A stretch of DNA of 64,000 bases from Mycobacterium sp. AZCC_0083. Lineage in GTDB: Bacteria; Actinomycetota; Actinomycetes; Mycobacteriales; Mycobacteriaceae. Every line of letters begins with the position of its first letter. Position 1 is the stretch's first letter. The translations under genes were made by a program, and so were the position numbers. Of the stretch, positions 32,056-41,838 are shown piece after piece. A model generated the notes under the pieces. It did no database searches, was not told where the DNA came from, and worked only from the letters and a program-made list of their open reading frames with translations. The DNA is taken from assembly GCF_014202335.1 (NCBI RefSeq), contig NZ_JACHGP010000004.1, positions 381,354 through 445,353 of the forward strand. Direction: 5' to 3'.

Positions 32056-32160
32056 GTCCCGGGTGCAAGGCAGGGTCCCCACAGTGGGTCGTGGGGAGCC
32101 CAGACACGAGTAGTCCGCTACGCGTGCCCAGGCCTGGTCATCACCGGAACAGTTCGGGGC

Positions 32161-32688
32161 ATGAACTCCGAACGCGCGACGGGGAAGAAGCTGCTGGAAT
32201 GGGTGCGGCGCTATCTGCCCTGTGAGATCGCCGGAACGACATGTGAATTGGGCGGCGCCGCGATCGCCTACCTATTCACCGGCTCCTACGCCGCAGCCGC
32301 GGTCGCCGCGACCATCGGCGCCTCGGTCGGGTACTACGCCGCTGCGTACACCTGCGCAGTGCGCACCACCTACCGCGAGCTCGGCCATCTTCAGCGGACG
32401 CGTCGCGTGCTGGCCGCGAACGCCATTGCCCTTCGTAGCGTCGCGATCGAATTCGGTCCCGCGGAGGTCATCGACAGCCTGTTCATCCGTCCGGCGGCCT
32501 TCTACCTGGGGCCCGTTTTGTTCGGCAACATGCTCGGCGGCTGGATCTTCGCGAAGTTGGTCGCCGACGTCGGCTTCTATGCCTTGGCAATCCTCAGCTA
32601 CGAGCGGTTCAAGGGTCTGCTCGCGGTGGGCCGTCCCACGACAGAGGCGGCCGACTATGAATCCGTTGCGACGCTTGCAGTTTCGTGA
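32161..32688 (+). CDS. Small membrane protein upstream of a decarboxylase-like gene
   Basis: This 175-residue protein has about four membrane segments (AAIAYLFTGSYAAAAVAATIG, ASVGYYAAAYTCAV, PAAFYLGPVLFGNMLGGWIF and ADVGFYALAILSY) and an Arg-rich cytosolic loop. I do not recognise a family. Its 3' end overlaps the start of the decarboxylase-like gene by 32 bp, so the two are translationally linked. As the downstream gene is broken, this one may no longer have its original partner. The KstR-type site at 32042 is upstream of it too. Confidence 0.65.
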   Translation: MNSERATGKKLLEWVRRYLPCEIAGTTCELGGAAIAYLFTGSYAAAAVAATIGASVGYYAAAYTCAVRTTYRELGHLQRTRRVLAANAIALRSVAIEFGPAEVIDSLFIRPAAFYLGPVLFGNMLGGWIFAKLVADVGFYALAILSYERFKGLLAVGRPTTEAADYESVATLAVS

Positions 32689-33797
32689 CGCGCTGCGGTC
32701 GCAGGCGCGCACCCACCGCTGGAGTGACCTCATCGCCGAACATGGCACCCCGCTGCTGGTTCTGGACCCCTATCGCGTGGCCGCGCAATACTCGATGCTG
32801 AACGAGCACCTACGCGGGTTCCGATTGCACTACGCGGTGAAGGTCCTGCCGCACCCCGCGGTGATCACCGTCCTGGCGGCGTGCGGGAGCAGCTTCGACG
32901 TAGCGACCACCGCCGAAGTCGACCACGTGCGGTCACTTGGTGTCCCGATGGACCGCTGCATCCACACCCACCCGGTGAAGAAGCCCGCGGACATCGACCA
33001 TGCCTACGCCCAGGGCATCCGGACGTTCGTCGTCGACAACCCCGTCGAGGCGCAGAAGTTCGTCGGCCGACCGTCCGACATCGGGATCGTGGTGCGGCTG
33101 TCGTTCCCGAATCCGTCCGCGAAGTCGGACCTGTCGGCGAAGTTCGGTGTCGATCCCGCCGAGGCGGAGCTGCTGGTCAAACACGTCATCGCCGCGGGGT
33201 CCGGTTCGAGGGCTTCAGCTTCCACGTGGGCAGCCAGGGCTCGTCGGTGCAGCCGTACCGGGACGCGCTTCGTGCGACGTTCGATCTCACCAAGCACGTC
33301 GAGCGGACGCTTGGGCTGCGGGTGCCGAGCATCGACATCGGCGGCGGCTTCCCGGTGTCCTATCGCGAGGACATGCCGTCGATGAGCGCGATCGCCGATG
33401 TCGTCGACGACGTTCCGGGGCCGCATCGAGGCAACTACGCCATGCTCGCCGAGCCGGGCCGGATCCTGGCGGCCAGCTGCATGACGTTGTTGACCAGCGT
33501 CGTCGGCACCGCCACTCGTGACGGCAAGGTCTGGCACTACCTCGACGACGGCCTGTACGGGTCGTACTCGAACGTCCTCACCGAAGACGTGCACCCGCCG
33601 ATGCTGGCGCTGAACGAGCTGAGCAACGATCCGTCGGGCGACATTCAGCCCGTCACGCTGGCCGGTCCCACCTGCGACAGCGTCGACGTGATCGCCCGCG
33701 ACTACCCGATGCCACCGCTCCGGGTCGGGGACGTCGTGGTCAGTCCGATGATGGGCGCGTACACGACGGTGACGTCGTCACGATTCAACGGAATCGC
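32657..33797 (+). pseudogene. PLP-dependent ornithine/diaminopimelate decarboxylase-like gene with frameshift
   Basis: The product belongs to the fold III (alanine racemase-like) PLP decarboxylases. From ATG 32657 the frame gives LHYAVKVLPHP (PLP-Lys region), then is lost after HVIAAG at a GGGG run (33196-33199). The natural reading resumes one frame over as VRFEGFSFHVGSQGSSVQP, then SIDIGGGFPVSY, AEPGRILAASC, GPTCDSVDVI (the CxxxD motif) and MMGAYTTVTSSRFNG. A one-base deletion in the G-run explains this. The C-terminus then fuses to a cupin fragment. A sequencing error at the run cannot be excluded for the first lesion, but the 3' fusion is a second, separate defect. Confidence 0.72.
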
Positions 33798-34043
33798 CGC
33801 GACTACCTGCGGCCCGCGCTGGTTGGACTCGACGGCGACCTCTGCCAGTGCCCGCACTGGGGGTACATGTTGAGCGGACGACTGCGCATGCACACCGCCG
33901 ACGAACCACACGACTACTCGGCGGGGGACGCGTTCTACTGGGCTGCTGGTCACGCACCGGAGGCGGTCACCGACTGCGAATACATCGACTTCTCGCCCAC
34001 CGAGGACATCAAGCCGGTGCTCGCTCACCTCACAGGCGGCTGA
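33798..34043 (+). pseudogene. Cupin-like protein lacking its N-terminus
   Basis: From about 33798 a different frame reads RRDYLRPALVGLDGDLCQCP, HWGYMLSGRLRMHTADEPHD and YSAGDAFYWAAGHAPEAVTD, ending PVLAHLTGG at TGA 34041-34043. This is a cupin-barrel pattern (CPHWGY, SGRL, AGDAFY, GHAPE). No start codon precedes it; the frame joins directly to the last codons of the decarboxylase-like gene. A deletion that removed the end of one gene and the start of the next is the simplest explanation. Confidence 0.68.
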
Positions 34044-34113
34044 AGCGGCTGACTTTCCGTCAGCGCGAGTGTTACCCGCGACGACGTCCGCCCCCGCTGC
34101 TGGGATGCACACC

Positions 34114-35244
34114 ATGACGACTGAACGCATCGCCGACCACGTCAAGTTCGCCTACTGGGTGCCCAACGTCAGCGGCGGCCTCGTGACCAGCGACATCGAA
34201 CAGCGCACCGACTGGAACTACGAGTACAACAAGAAGCTCGCCCAGACCGCCGAGAACAACGGCTTCGAGTACGCGCTGTCCCAAGTCCGCTACGAGGCCA
34301 GCTACGGCGCCGAGTACCAGCACGAGTCGACGAGCTTCAGCCTGGCCTTGTTGTTGGCCACCGAGCGCCTCAAGGTGATCGCGGCCGTCCACCCCGGCCT
34401 GTGGCAGCCCGCCGTCCTCGCCAAGCTGGGCGCCACTGCCGATCACCTCTCCAACGGCCGCTTCGCCGTCAACGTGGTGTCCGGCTGGTTCAAGGACGAG
34501 TTCACCCACCTCGGCGAGCCGTGGCTCGAGCACGACGAGCGCTACCGCCGTAGCGCGGAGTTCCTGCAGGTGCTGCGCAAGATCTGGACCGAGGACGACG
34601 TCGACTTCCGCGGCGACTTCTACCGCATCCACGACTTCACGCTGAAGCCGAAGCCACTCAACACGCCCGACCGGCCAAACCCGGAGATCTTCCAGGGTGG
34701 TAACTCGACGGCCGCGCGGCGCAACGGCGGCCTGTACTCGGATTGGTACTTCTCCAACGGCAAGGACTTCGACGGCCTCACCGAACAGGTCGTCGAGGTC
34801 CGCGACCACGCCCGAAGCGCAAACCGTGAGGTGCGCGTCGGGCTGAACGGATTCATCATCGCCAGGGACTCGGAGAAAGAAGCGAAGGACGTTCTCCGCG
34901 AGATCATCGCGAAGGCCAACAAGCCCGCTGTCGAGGGCTTCCGCGGCGCCGTGCAGCAGGCGGGCAACTCCACCGGCGACAAGAAGGGAATGTGGGCCGA
35001 CTCGTCGTTCGAGGACCTGGTGCAGTACAACGACGGATTCCGCACTCAGCTGATCGGCACGCCAGAACAGATCGCCGAACGCATCGCCGGCTACCGCAAA
35101 CGCGGCGCCGATCTGATCCTCGGCGGCTTCCTTCACTTCCAGGAGGAGATCGAGTACTTCGGCGCCAACGTCCTTCCCCTGGTGCGCGAAATCGAGGAGT
35201 CCGAAGACAATTCGCGCGACGCCCCGGTGCTCGTCTCGGCCTGA
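34114..35244 (+). CDS. sfnG: FMN-dependent monooxygenase, SfnG (dimethyl sulfone) type
   Basis: This reduced-flavin monooxygenase of the SsuD/SfnG branch would release methanesulfinate from dimethyl sulfone. The 376-residue protein has FAYWVPNVSGGLVTSDIEQR, QHESTSFSLALLLATERLKV, VNVVSGWFKDEFTHLGEPW, EHDERYRRSAEFLQVL and IFQGGNSTAARRNG, all of which match SfnG proteins. ATG 34114 is chosen; ATG 34105 is close. No flavin reductase is adjacent. The SfnG call rests on motif memory, and alkanesulfonate could be an alternative substrate. Downstream, 111 bp separate it from the 34 kDa antigen family gene. Confidence 0.82.
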   Translation: MTTERIADHVKFAYWVPNVSGGLVTSDIEQRTDWNYEYNKKLAQTAENNGFEYALSQVRYEASYGAEYQHESTSFSLALLLATERLKVIAAVHPGLWQPAVLAKLGATADHLSNGRFAVNVVSGWFKDEFTHLGEPWLEHDERYRRSAEFLQVLRKIWTEDDVDFRGDFYRIHDFTLKPKPLNTPDRPNPEIFQGGNSTAARRNGGLYSDWYFSNGKDFDGLTEQVVEVRDHARSANREVRVGLNGFIIARDSEKEAKDVLREIIAKANKPAVEGFRGAVQQAGNSTGDKKGMWADSSFEDLVQYNDGFRTQLIGTPEQIAERIAGYRKRGADLILGGFLHFQEEIEYFGANVLPLVREIEESEDNSRDAPVLVSA

Positions 35245-35355
35245 ACGCCACTGTTTGCTCACGGCGGGTGCTCGGTGCTCGATGCGCTCTACGGACCTCG
35301 GCCCCCCGCCGACGTGCGCTAGCGTGGATGGTCGAATCAATGCACAGGAGAGGTC

Positions 35356-36207
35356 ATGACCTACCCGCCCAATAGCCCCGGCTATACACCCACACCACCG
35401 ACGACGCAGTTCTCCGTACCAACCCAGCAGTTCTCCAAGGCACCGGATTCCGATCCACCGGGCCCGAGCAAGCTGCCGCTGTACCTGGCCATCGCAGTCG
35501 CGGTGCTCGGTCTCGCGGTCTATCTGTCGAGTTTCGGCCCGCAGTTCACCATCAGTAACTCGGAGTTTCCTCAGCTCGGCTCCGCCAGCGGAAGCACGCT
35601 GGGTCTCGGCATCGCCGTGCTGGTGGCGCTCCTGTCCGGCTTGGTCGCCGGGGTGACGCTGCTGCCCAAGCAGAACAACTACGCCGCCGTGGCAGCCGTC
35701 ACCGCCGTCCTGGGGTTCCTCCTGGTCATCGGTGAGGTCATCAACGCGCCAAGCGGCGCCACCATCGACTGGGCGCTGTACCTGGTGATCGCCTTCAGCT
35801 TGCTGCAGACGATCGCTGCGGCGGCGTGGTTGTTGCTGGACGCGGGTGTCATCACCGCGCCGGTGCCGAAGCCGAAGTACGACCAACCTCAGCAGTACAA
35901 CCCGTACGGCGCTCCCGGCGGCTACTACGGCCAACCCCAAGGCCAACCACAAGGTCAGCCTCAGCACGGCGGTCCCGCGCCCCAGCAGCGGCCGAGCTAC
36001 CCGCCGCAGTACGGCCAGGGATACCAGGGCGGTCAGTCGACGGGTGGTTACCCGGCCAGCCAGCAGCACTCCGGGCCTCCGACACCCCCCACCGGCTTCC
36101 CGACCTACGGCAATCCCCAGGCGTCCGCCACTTCCGGGCCTCAGGCGGAACAATCAGCACAGCCACAGCAACCGGCTGCGCAGCAATCGGGTCCTCCTCC
36201 GTCATAA
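35356..36207 (+). CDS. 34 kDa antigen family membrane protein (Rv0954-like)
   Basis: This 283-residue membrane protein has a polar N-terminus (NSPGYTPTPPTTQFSVPTQQ), four membrane helices (PLYLAIAVAVLGLAVYLSSF, GLGIAVLVALLSGLVAGVTL, AAVAAVTAVLGFLLVIGEVI, ALYLVIAFSLLQTIAAAAWL) and a Gln/Pro/Gly/Tyr-rich tail with YYGQPQGQPQGQPQHGG-type repeats. It corresponds to the M. tuberculosis 34 kDa antigenic protein, Rv0954, in the same position before purNH. The tail is disordered and may bind other envelope or septal proteins (reported for the family; not testable here). ATG 35356 follows AGGAGAGG. Confidence 0.87.
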   Translation: MTYPPNSPGYTPTPPTTQFSVPTQQFSKAPDSDPPGPSKLPLYLAIAVAVLGLAVYLSSFGPQFTISNSEFPQLGSASGSTLGLGIAVLVALLSGLVAGVTLLPKQNNYAAVAAVTAVLGFLLVIGEVINAPSGATIDWALYLVIAFSLLQTIAAAAWLLLDAGVITAPVPKPKYDQPQQYNPYGAPGGYYGQPQGQPQGQPQHGGPAPQQRPSYPPQYGQGYQGGQSTGGYPASQQHSGPPTPPTGFPTYGNPQASATSGPQAEQSAQPQQPAAQQSGPPPS

Positions 36208-36268
36208 TCACTAGCGGCGCGCACGACGACATCGCGCGCACCAGCTCGTGGGGGGAGCAACCCGTCTA

Positions 36269-37750
36269 GTGGACAACCGGCCAGTCGGCACACGTCAGGC
36301 CCGCGACCTGCTCAGGGTCGCGTTCGGTCCGTCGGTCATCGCCTTGGTCGTGATTGCTGCGGTGGTACTGCTGCAGTTGCTGATCGCCAACAGCGACATG
36401 ACCGGCGCGTTCGGTGCGATCGCCACCATGTGGCTCGGCGTCCACCAGGTGCCGGTATCGATCGGCGGACGCGAGCTGGGCGTGATGCCCCTGCTACCCG
36501 TGCTCGCGGTGGCATGGGGGACCGCGCGCACCACCGCGGCGGCCATCCGGCCCGGCAGTTCGTGGTTCGTCGTCCGTTGGGTCGTGGCGTCGGCCGTTGG
36601 CGGACCGATGCTCATCGCCGCCATCGCATTGGCGGTCATTCATGACGCGTCCTCCGTGCTGACCGAACTCCAGACGCCCAGCGCGCTGCGCGCCTTCGGC
36701 GGAGTGCTGGCCGTCCACCTCATCGGTGCCGCGATCGGCGTCGGTTCCCGCGTGGTCCGCCGTCCGTCGATGGCGGCGTGGCTACCGGGCTGGCTACCGG
36801 AGGCCGCCAGGGCAGGAGCGGCAGGCGTGTTGGCCCTTTTCGGGCTCTCCGGCGTCATCGCGGTCGGGTCGATGGTCGTGCACTGGTCGACCATGCACGA
36901 CCTGTACGCCATCACCGACTCGGTGTTCGGGCAGCTCAGCCTCACCCTGCTGTCGGTGCTCTACGTGCCGAACGTGATCGTCGGCACGGCGGCCGTCGCC
37001 GTCGGTTCGAGCGCGCACGTGGGATTGGCCACGTTCAGCTCCTTCACCGTCCTCGGCGGTGACGTGCCCGCGGTACCCGTGCTCGCCGCGGTGCCGTCTC
37101 CGCCGCTCGGACCCGTCTGGGTGGCTCTGCTGATCGTGGCGGCCGCGTCCGCCGTCGCCGTCGGCCAGCAGTGCGCGCGACGGCCCCTGCCACTGCCTGA
37201 GGCGGCGGCGAAGCTGGTGGTGGCATCGGCGTTGGCCGCCGCCGTGATGGCCGTGCTCGGCTACGCAGGCGGTGGCCAACTGGGAAACTTCGGCCAGGTC
37301 GGCGTGGACCAGACCACCTTCGGTCCGGCGGTCTTCCTGTGGTTCGTGTCGATCGGCGGGCTGACCGTCGCGATGACGGGCGGCCTCACCCGCAGGCCCA
37401 AGACCGCCCGCGCGCCTGCGCCCGTGGTCGCCGACGAGCCACTTGTCGACGGGCCACTCGCCGAGGGGCCACCCATCGACGAGCCGCCCATCGGTGAGCC
37501 CGTCGTCCCGGGGCCCGACGTTTTCGAATCTGATGACTACATCGAGGCCGAGATCGTCGAACCCGACGACGTCGAAGAATTCGAGGACGTGCCCGACGAG
37601 CCGGAGCCTGCCGCGCCGGTGATCGAGGCGTCCCGCATCGTGCGCGATGACGATCTGGACGACGACCCGGAAGAACACTTCGTCACCGACCACGACGACA
37701 TTTCCGAGCCAGACGCTGCCAACGGCGAGACCCGTCGACCGGCCGATTAG
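36269..37750 (+). CDS. Multi-pass membrane protein, DUF6350 (Rv0955-like)
   Basis: This large membrane protein has about 493 residues. Around ten hydrophobic segments fill residues 20-370, with conserved phrases such as [54 protein letters not shown] and [20 protein letters not shown]. The last 110 residues are acidic, Pro- and Glu-rich, and disordered. GTG 36269 is chosen because a G-rich ribosome-binding site lies 11 nt upstream and the homologue begins close to there; GTG 36248 is possible. It precedes purN by 10 bp. Function unknown. Confidence 0.82.
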   Translation: MDNRPVGTRQARDLLRVAFGPSVIALVVIAAVVLLQLLIANSDMTGAFGAIATMWLGVHQVPVSIGGRELGVMPLLPVLAVAWGTARTTAAAIRPGSSWFVVRWVVASAVGGPMLIAAIALAVIHDASSVLTELQTPSALRAFGGVLAVHLIGAAIGVGSRVVRRPSMAAWLPGWLPEAARAGAAGVLALFGLSGVIAVGSMVVHWSTMHDLYAITDSVFGQLSLTLLSVLYVPNVIVGTAAVAVGSSAHVGLATFSSFTVLGGDVPAVPVLAAVPSPPLGPVWVALLIVAAASAVAVGQQCARRPLPLPEAAAKLVVASALAAAVMAVLGYAGGGQLGNFGQVGVDQTTFGPAVFLWFVSIGGLTVAMTGGLTRRPKTARAPAPVVADEPLVDGPLAEGPPIDEPPIGEPVVPGPDVFESDDYIEAEIVEPDDVEEFEDVPDEPEPAAPVIEASRIVRDDDLDDDPEEHFVTDHDDISEPDAANGETRRPAD

Positions 37751-37760
37751 GCTGCCTGTC

Positions 37761-38390
37761 GTGCAACCCCCGCTCCAAGTGCTCCCGAGCGCACCGGCGC
37801 GGCTGGTGGTCCTGGCGTCTGGCACCGGTTCGTTGCTTCAGTCGTTGTTGGACGCCGCGGTAGGTGACTACCCGGCCAGGGTCGTCGCCGTCGGCACGGA
37901 TCGTGCCTGCCCCGCCCTGGACATCGCAGCGGCGGCCTCGGTGACCGGCTACACCGTGCGACTCGGCGACTACCCCGACCGCGCAGCCTGGGACCGCGAC
38001 ATCGCCGAGGCGACGGCCGAGCATCAGCCCGACCTGGTGGTGTCGGCGGGCTTCATGAAGATCCTTGGGCCCGAGTTCCTTTCCCGCTTCCTCGGCCGGG
38101 TGGTCAACACCCATCCGGCCCTGCTGCCCGCCTTCGCCGGGGCGCACGCGGTGCCCGAGGCGTTGGCTTACGGTGTGCGAGTCACCGGCTGCACCGTGCA
38201 CCTGGTGGACGAGGGCATGGACACCGGGCCGATCCTGGCGCAGGAAGCGGTACCCGTGCTCGACGGTGACGATGAAGCGAGCCTGCACGAACGGATCAAG
38301 GTCGTCGAACGACGGTTGTTGGTGGATGTGCTCGCCGCGATGGCAACGCGCGGCGTGACGTGGACGGGACGAAAGGTGGTCTTGGGATGA
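37761..38390 (+). CDS. purN: Phosphoribosylglycinamide formyltransferase
   Basis: PurN transfers a formyl group from 10-formyl-THF to GAR in purine synthesis. The 209-residue protein has [19 protein letters not shown] (substrate phosphate loop), [18 protein letters not shown] with the catalytic Asn and His, and [19 protein letters not shown] with the catalytic Asp. GTG 37761 starts the gene just after the DUF6350 stop; a longer frame from 37647 lies within that gene and is not used. The stop overlaps the purH ATG (ATGA), so the two are coupled. Confidence 0.95.
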   Translation: MQPPLQVLPSAPARLVVLASGTGSLLQSLLDAAVGDYPARVVAVGTDRACPALDIAAAASVTGYTVRLGDYPDRAAWDRDIAEATAEHQPDLVVSAGFMKILGPEFLSRFLGRVVNTHPALLPAFAGAHAVPEALAYGVRVTGCTVHLVDEGMDTGPILAQEAVPVLDGDDEASLHERIKVVERRLLVDVLAAMATRGVTWTGRKVVLG

Positions 38391-39964
38391 CGCAAAGCGA
38401 CGGACGACGCCCGATTCGGCGGGCGCTGATCAGCGTCTACGACAAGACCGGGCTGGCCGATCTCGCGCGTGGGTTGCACGACGCGGGCGTGGCCATCGTG
38501 TCAACCGGGTCGACCGCGAAGACCATTGCGGCGGGCGGTGTTCCGGTGACGTCGGTCGAGGACGTCACCGGTTTCCCCGAGGTGCTCGACGGCAGGGTCA
38601 AGACGTTGCACCCACGGGTGCACGCGGGCCTGCTGGCCGATACCCGCAAGCCGGAGCACCTCGCCGCGCTTGAGGAGCTCGGCGTCGCCGCGTTCGAACT
38701 GGTGGTGGTCAACCTCTACCCGTTCACCGAGACGGTCGACTCCGGCGCCAGCGAGGACGAGTGCGTCGAGCAGATCGACATCGGTGGGCCGTCGATGGTG
38801 CGTGCCGCCGCCAAGAATCATCCCAGTGTCGCGGTCGTCGTCGATCCACTCGGCTACGACGGCGTGCTGGCCGCGGTCCGGTCGGGTGGCTTCACGCTCG
38901 CCGAGCGAAAGAAGCTGGCGTCGTTGGCCTTCCGGCACACCGCGGAGTACGACGTTGCGGTCGCGACGTGGATGGGTTCTACGCTGGCGCCGGAAGGCTC
39001 CGATGCATTGCCGTTGTTGCCGCAGTGGTTCGGGGGCACCTGGCGGCGCTCGGCGGTCCTGCGCTACGGCGAGAACCCGCACCAGAGCGCCGCGCTGTAC
39101 ACCGACGACAGCGCATGGCCCGGTCTCGCGCAGGCCGAGCAGTTGCACGGTAAGGAGATGTCCTACAACAACTTCACCGACGCCGACGCGGCGTGGCGGG
39201 CCGCCTTCGACCACGAGGACACCTGCGTCGCCATCATCAAGCACGCCAACCCATGCGGGATCGCGGTCTCGTCGGTGTCGGTTGCCGACGCGCACCGCAA
39301 GGCCCACGAATGCGACCCGCTGAGCGCGTTCGGCGGCGTCATCGCCGCCAACACGACCGTCAGCGTCGAGATGGCCGAAACCGTGGCAGACATCTTCACC
39401 GAGGTGATCATCGCCCCCGCCTATGAGCCAGGGGCCGTCGACATTCTGGCGCGCAAGAAGAACATCCGAGTTCTGGTGGCGGCCGAGCCGTTGGTGGGCG
39501 GCACCGAGTTCCGTCAGGTCAGCGGGGGACTGCTGGTGCAGGAGCGCGATGCGATCGACGCCGAGGGCGACGACCCGAACAACTGGACGCTCGCTACCGG
39601 CTCGCCTGCCGACCCCGACACGCTCGCCGATCTGGTGTTCGCGTGGCGCGCCTGCCGCGCGGTGAAGTCCAACGCGATCGTCATCGCCAAGGACGGCGCG
39701 ACGGTCGGCGTCGGCATGGGTCAGGTCAATCGCGTCGATGCGGCGCGACTGGCCGTCGAGCGGGCCGGTGACCGGGTGCCCGGCGCCGTCGCGTCGTCCG
39801 ATGCGTTCTTCCCGTTCCCCGACGGGTTGGAGACGTTGACGGCCGCCGGTGTGAAGGCGATCGTCCATCCCGGCGGGTCGATGCGCGACGACGTGGTCAC
39901 CCAAGCCGCTGAAGCAGCAGGCATCACTCTGTATCTCACCGGGGCACGGCACTTCGCGCACTGA
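38387..39964 (+). CDS. purH: Bifunctional AICAR transformylase/IMP cyclohydrolase
   Basis: PurH carries out the last two steps of IMP synthesis. The 525-residue protein starts with the IMP cyclohydrolase domain ([52 protein letters not shown]) and continues with the AICAR transformylase domain ([60 protein letters not shown]). The catalytic KHANPCG motif is intact. ATG 38387 overlaps the purN stop by 4 bp, a typical coupled junction. Confidence 0.97.
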   Translation: MTQSDGRRPIRRALISVYDKTGLADLARGLHDAGVAIVSTGSTAKTIAAGGVPVTSVEDVTGFPEVLDGRVKTLHPRVHAGLLADTRKPEHLAALEELGVAAFELVVVNLYPFTETVDSGASEDECVEQIDIGGPSMVRAAAKNHPSVAVVVDPLGYDGVLAAVRSGGFTLAERKKLASLAFRHTAEYDVAVATWMGSTLAPEGSDALPLLPQWFGGTWRRSAVLRYGENPHQSAALYTDDSAWPGLAQAEQLHGKEMSYNNFTDADAAWRAAFDHEDTCVAIIKHANPCGIAVSSVSVADAHRKAHECDPLSAFGGVIAANTTVSVEMAETVADIFTEVIIAPAYEPGAVDILARKKNIRVLVAAEPLVGGTEFRQVSGGLLVQERDAIDAEGDDPNNWTLATGSPADPDTLADLVFAWRACRAVKSNAIVIAKDGATVGVGMGQVNRVDAARLAVERAGDRVPGAVASSDAFFPFPDGLETLTAAGVKAIVHPGGSMRDDVVTQAAEAAGITLYLTGARHFAH

Positions 39965-40020
39965 TCGGGCACTAGGCCCTACAGACCGCCGCTTCTTCGC
40001 CACTAGTGCGGGCCGTGTCT

Positions 40021-40530
40021 CTACTGAACGGCGTTGGTTCCCTTGCCATGTTCTGGCGGTGCGGCGGTATGAATGCGGAACACGGTGCATCTGCCGGCGA
40101 GGTCGGCAAAGGCATCGGGGGTGATGTCGTTGATGATGCCGGCGTCGCGCATGATCCGGGCGCCGGTGGCGGCTTGGCGGGGCCAGTGCCGAAGCACGGC
40201 TATGGCATCGGATGGGTCGAGCTCGGTCAGGTCGATGTGCTCGATGCGGTCACCAACCGACAATTGGGCACATCCGTTGGCGGCCCGGACGTTCGCTGCC
40301 CAGTCGGCTCCGGGGAAGCCTTCGAGGAGGTAGCGGTTGTTGTTGACGGTGACGACGGTAATCGGCGTACTTCGGGGGCGTCCCGTCGCTCGCCCCCTCA
40401 CCGTCAGTACGTGCAGCGTGGGCATCCCTCCGAACCGGCGGATGAGCAGGAACGCTCTATTGAGGGGTTTGAGCCAGCGCGGCGGCGGGTGGCGGGGCCC
40501 GTGTGACCCTCTTCGTGGCCGCCGAATCAT
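40021..40530 (-). CDS. Deazaflavin (F420)-dependent nitroreductase family protein
   Basis: This 169-residue protein belongs to the Ddn/FDOR split-beta-barrel family that uses F420H2. Typical phrases are PTLHVLTVRGRATGRPRSTP, ITVVTVNNNRYLLEGFPGAD, WAANVRAANGCAQLSVGDRI and a C-terminal PDAFADLAGRCTVFRIH. ATG 40530 overlaps the stop of the epoxide hydrolase gene by 4 bp, so both are one operon. The substrate is unknown. The N-terminal SHGPRHPPPRWLKPLNRAFL may contact the membrane, as in Ddn. Confidence 0.83.
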   Translation of the reverse strand: MIRRPRRGSHGPRHPPPRWLKPLNRAFLLIRRFGGMPTLHVLTVRGRATGRPRSTPITVVTVNNNRYLLEGFPGADWAANVRAANGCAQLSVGDRIEHIDLTELDPSDAIAVLRHWPRQAATGARIMRDAGIINDITPDAFADLAGRCTVFRIHTAAPPEHGKGTNAVQ

Positions 40531-41690
40531 CGTAGAGTCCTGAAGAACTCGCGGATATCAGTCACCAGTGCCGTCGGTTCCTCCATGGCGGCGAAGTGGC
40601 CGCCCCGGTCGAGTTCGGTCCACCGCGTGATGGTGTTGTCGGCTTCGGCGAGCTGCCGGATCCCCACATCGTGGGCGAACACGATCGCCGCAGTGGGCAC
40701 GCCGCTGTTGATTTTGGGGGCGCCCCAGGCTGCGCTTTGTGCGTAGCCGACGTAGGCCGACGAAGCAGCGGTACCGGTCAGCCAATACGTCATTACGTTG
40801 GTCAGCAACCGGTCGCGGCTGAGAATGCGGTCAGGCAGATCATGGCGCGGGTGGGTCCATTCGCGGAATTTGTCCATGATCCAGGCCAACTGCCCGACGG
40901 GGGAATCGATCAGGCCGTAGCCCAGGGTTTGGGGGCGGGTGGACTGGATGGCGATATAGCCGAACTCTTCGCGCATGAACGCTTCCACGCGGGCGATCCG
41001 GTCGCGTTCGATCGGCGAGAGGGTGGTCATGACTTCCTCCGGCAGCGGTACTTCGGGGAATCCCCCGGGACCGCCGTTGGTGTGCACTCCGATGACCCGT
41101 GCGGGGGCGATCCTGGCGACTTCCGGGGCCACGGCAGCGCCGATGTCGCCTCCTTGAGTGCCGTAACGGTCGTACCCGAGCCGCGTCATCAGTTCGTTCC
41201 ACGCGGTGGCGATTCATGTTGTGGTCCAGCCAGATTCGGATATCGGTCCGGAGAAGCCGAACCCGGGTAGTGCGGGAATCACCACGTCGAAAGCGTCCCC
41301 GCGGTCTCCGCCGTGGGCCGTGGGATTGGTCAGCGGGCCGATCACGTCGAGGAATTCCACCACTGAGCCCGGCCACCCATGGGTCAAGATCAGCGGCAAC
41401 GCATCGGGCTCTGTTGAGCGTACGTGCATGAAATGGATCCGTTGCCCGTCGATGATCGTGGTGAATTGCGGGATCTGGTTGAGTTCGCGTTCGGCGGCTC
41501 TCCAGTCGTAGTCGTTTCGCCAGTAATCACTGAGTTCGCGCAGCCACGCCACCGGCACACCCGTATCCCATCCGTCGCCGGGAAGCACTGGTGGCCAACG
41601 TGTCTCGTCGAGGCGACGATGCAGCCGATCAATCTCAGCCTGTTCGATTTCAATCCGGAACGGCAGGACGTCGCTGTGGTTATTGGTCAT
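40527..41690 (-). pseudogene. Epoxide hydrolase (EHN-type) interrupted by one TGA
   Basis: The intact product would be an alpha/beta-hydrolase epoxide hydrolase of about 387 residues with the N-terminal EHN domain. From ATG 41690 the frame shows [37 protein letters not shown] (oxyanion loop) and [19 protein letters not shown], then TGA at 41214-41216 in the middle of the barrel. The same frame continues IATAWNELMTRLGYDRYG, with the nucleophile in TQGGDIGAAV and the catalytic His in GGHFAAMEEP. A CGA-to-TGA change accounts for the stop, since homologues read TTTRIATAW there. All other catalytic motifs remain. Read-through or re-initiation at ATG 41189 would give only fragments. Confidence 0.78.
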
Positions 41691-41712
41691 GACGGCGACG
41701 TTAGACACGGCA

Positions 41713-41731
41713 TAGGACCGTTTCTGTCCTA
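41713..41731. promoter_or_regulatory. TAGGAC-N7-GTCCTA dyad upstream of the epoxide hydrolase operon
   Basis: TAGGAC (41713-41718) and GTCCTA (41726-41731) form 6-bp inverted arms with a 7-bp spacer, 22 bp upstream of the epoxide hydrolase ATG on the minus strand. It is a plausible operator, but no regulator gene is adjacent. The lipoprotein gene on the other side starts at 41839. Confidence 0.4.
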
Positions 41732-41838
41732 AGACTCGTGCCGAGCACTCCACGAGGGATGCTGACTGCCGGCACGGCCATGCGGTCGTTCACCTGGCAG
41801 ACACCTGCCGGTTGACCGCCGGTGCTAATGCTTAGCCC

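Noticed and set aside
33190..33210. Programmed frameshifting in the decarboxylase-like gene
   Set aside because: No slippery heptamer or downstream pseudoknot stands out, and the same gene has a second lesion at its end, which favours decay or a base-call error.
34072..36153. A 693-codon open frame on the minus strand
   Set aside because: It runs antisense through the SfnG-like and 34 kDa antigen family genes, has biased composition typical of the complement of high-GC genes, and shows no domain.
41214..41216. Selenocysteine read at the TGA of the epoxide hydrolase
   Set aside because: The position is an Arg in the family, not near the active site, and no selenocysteine element is apparent. 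A nonsense change is simpler.
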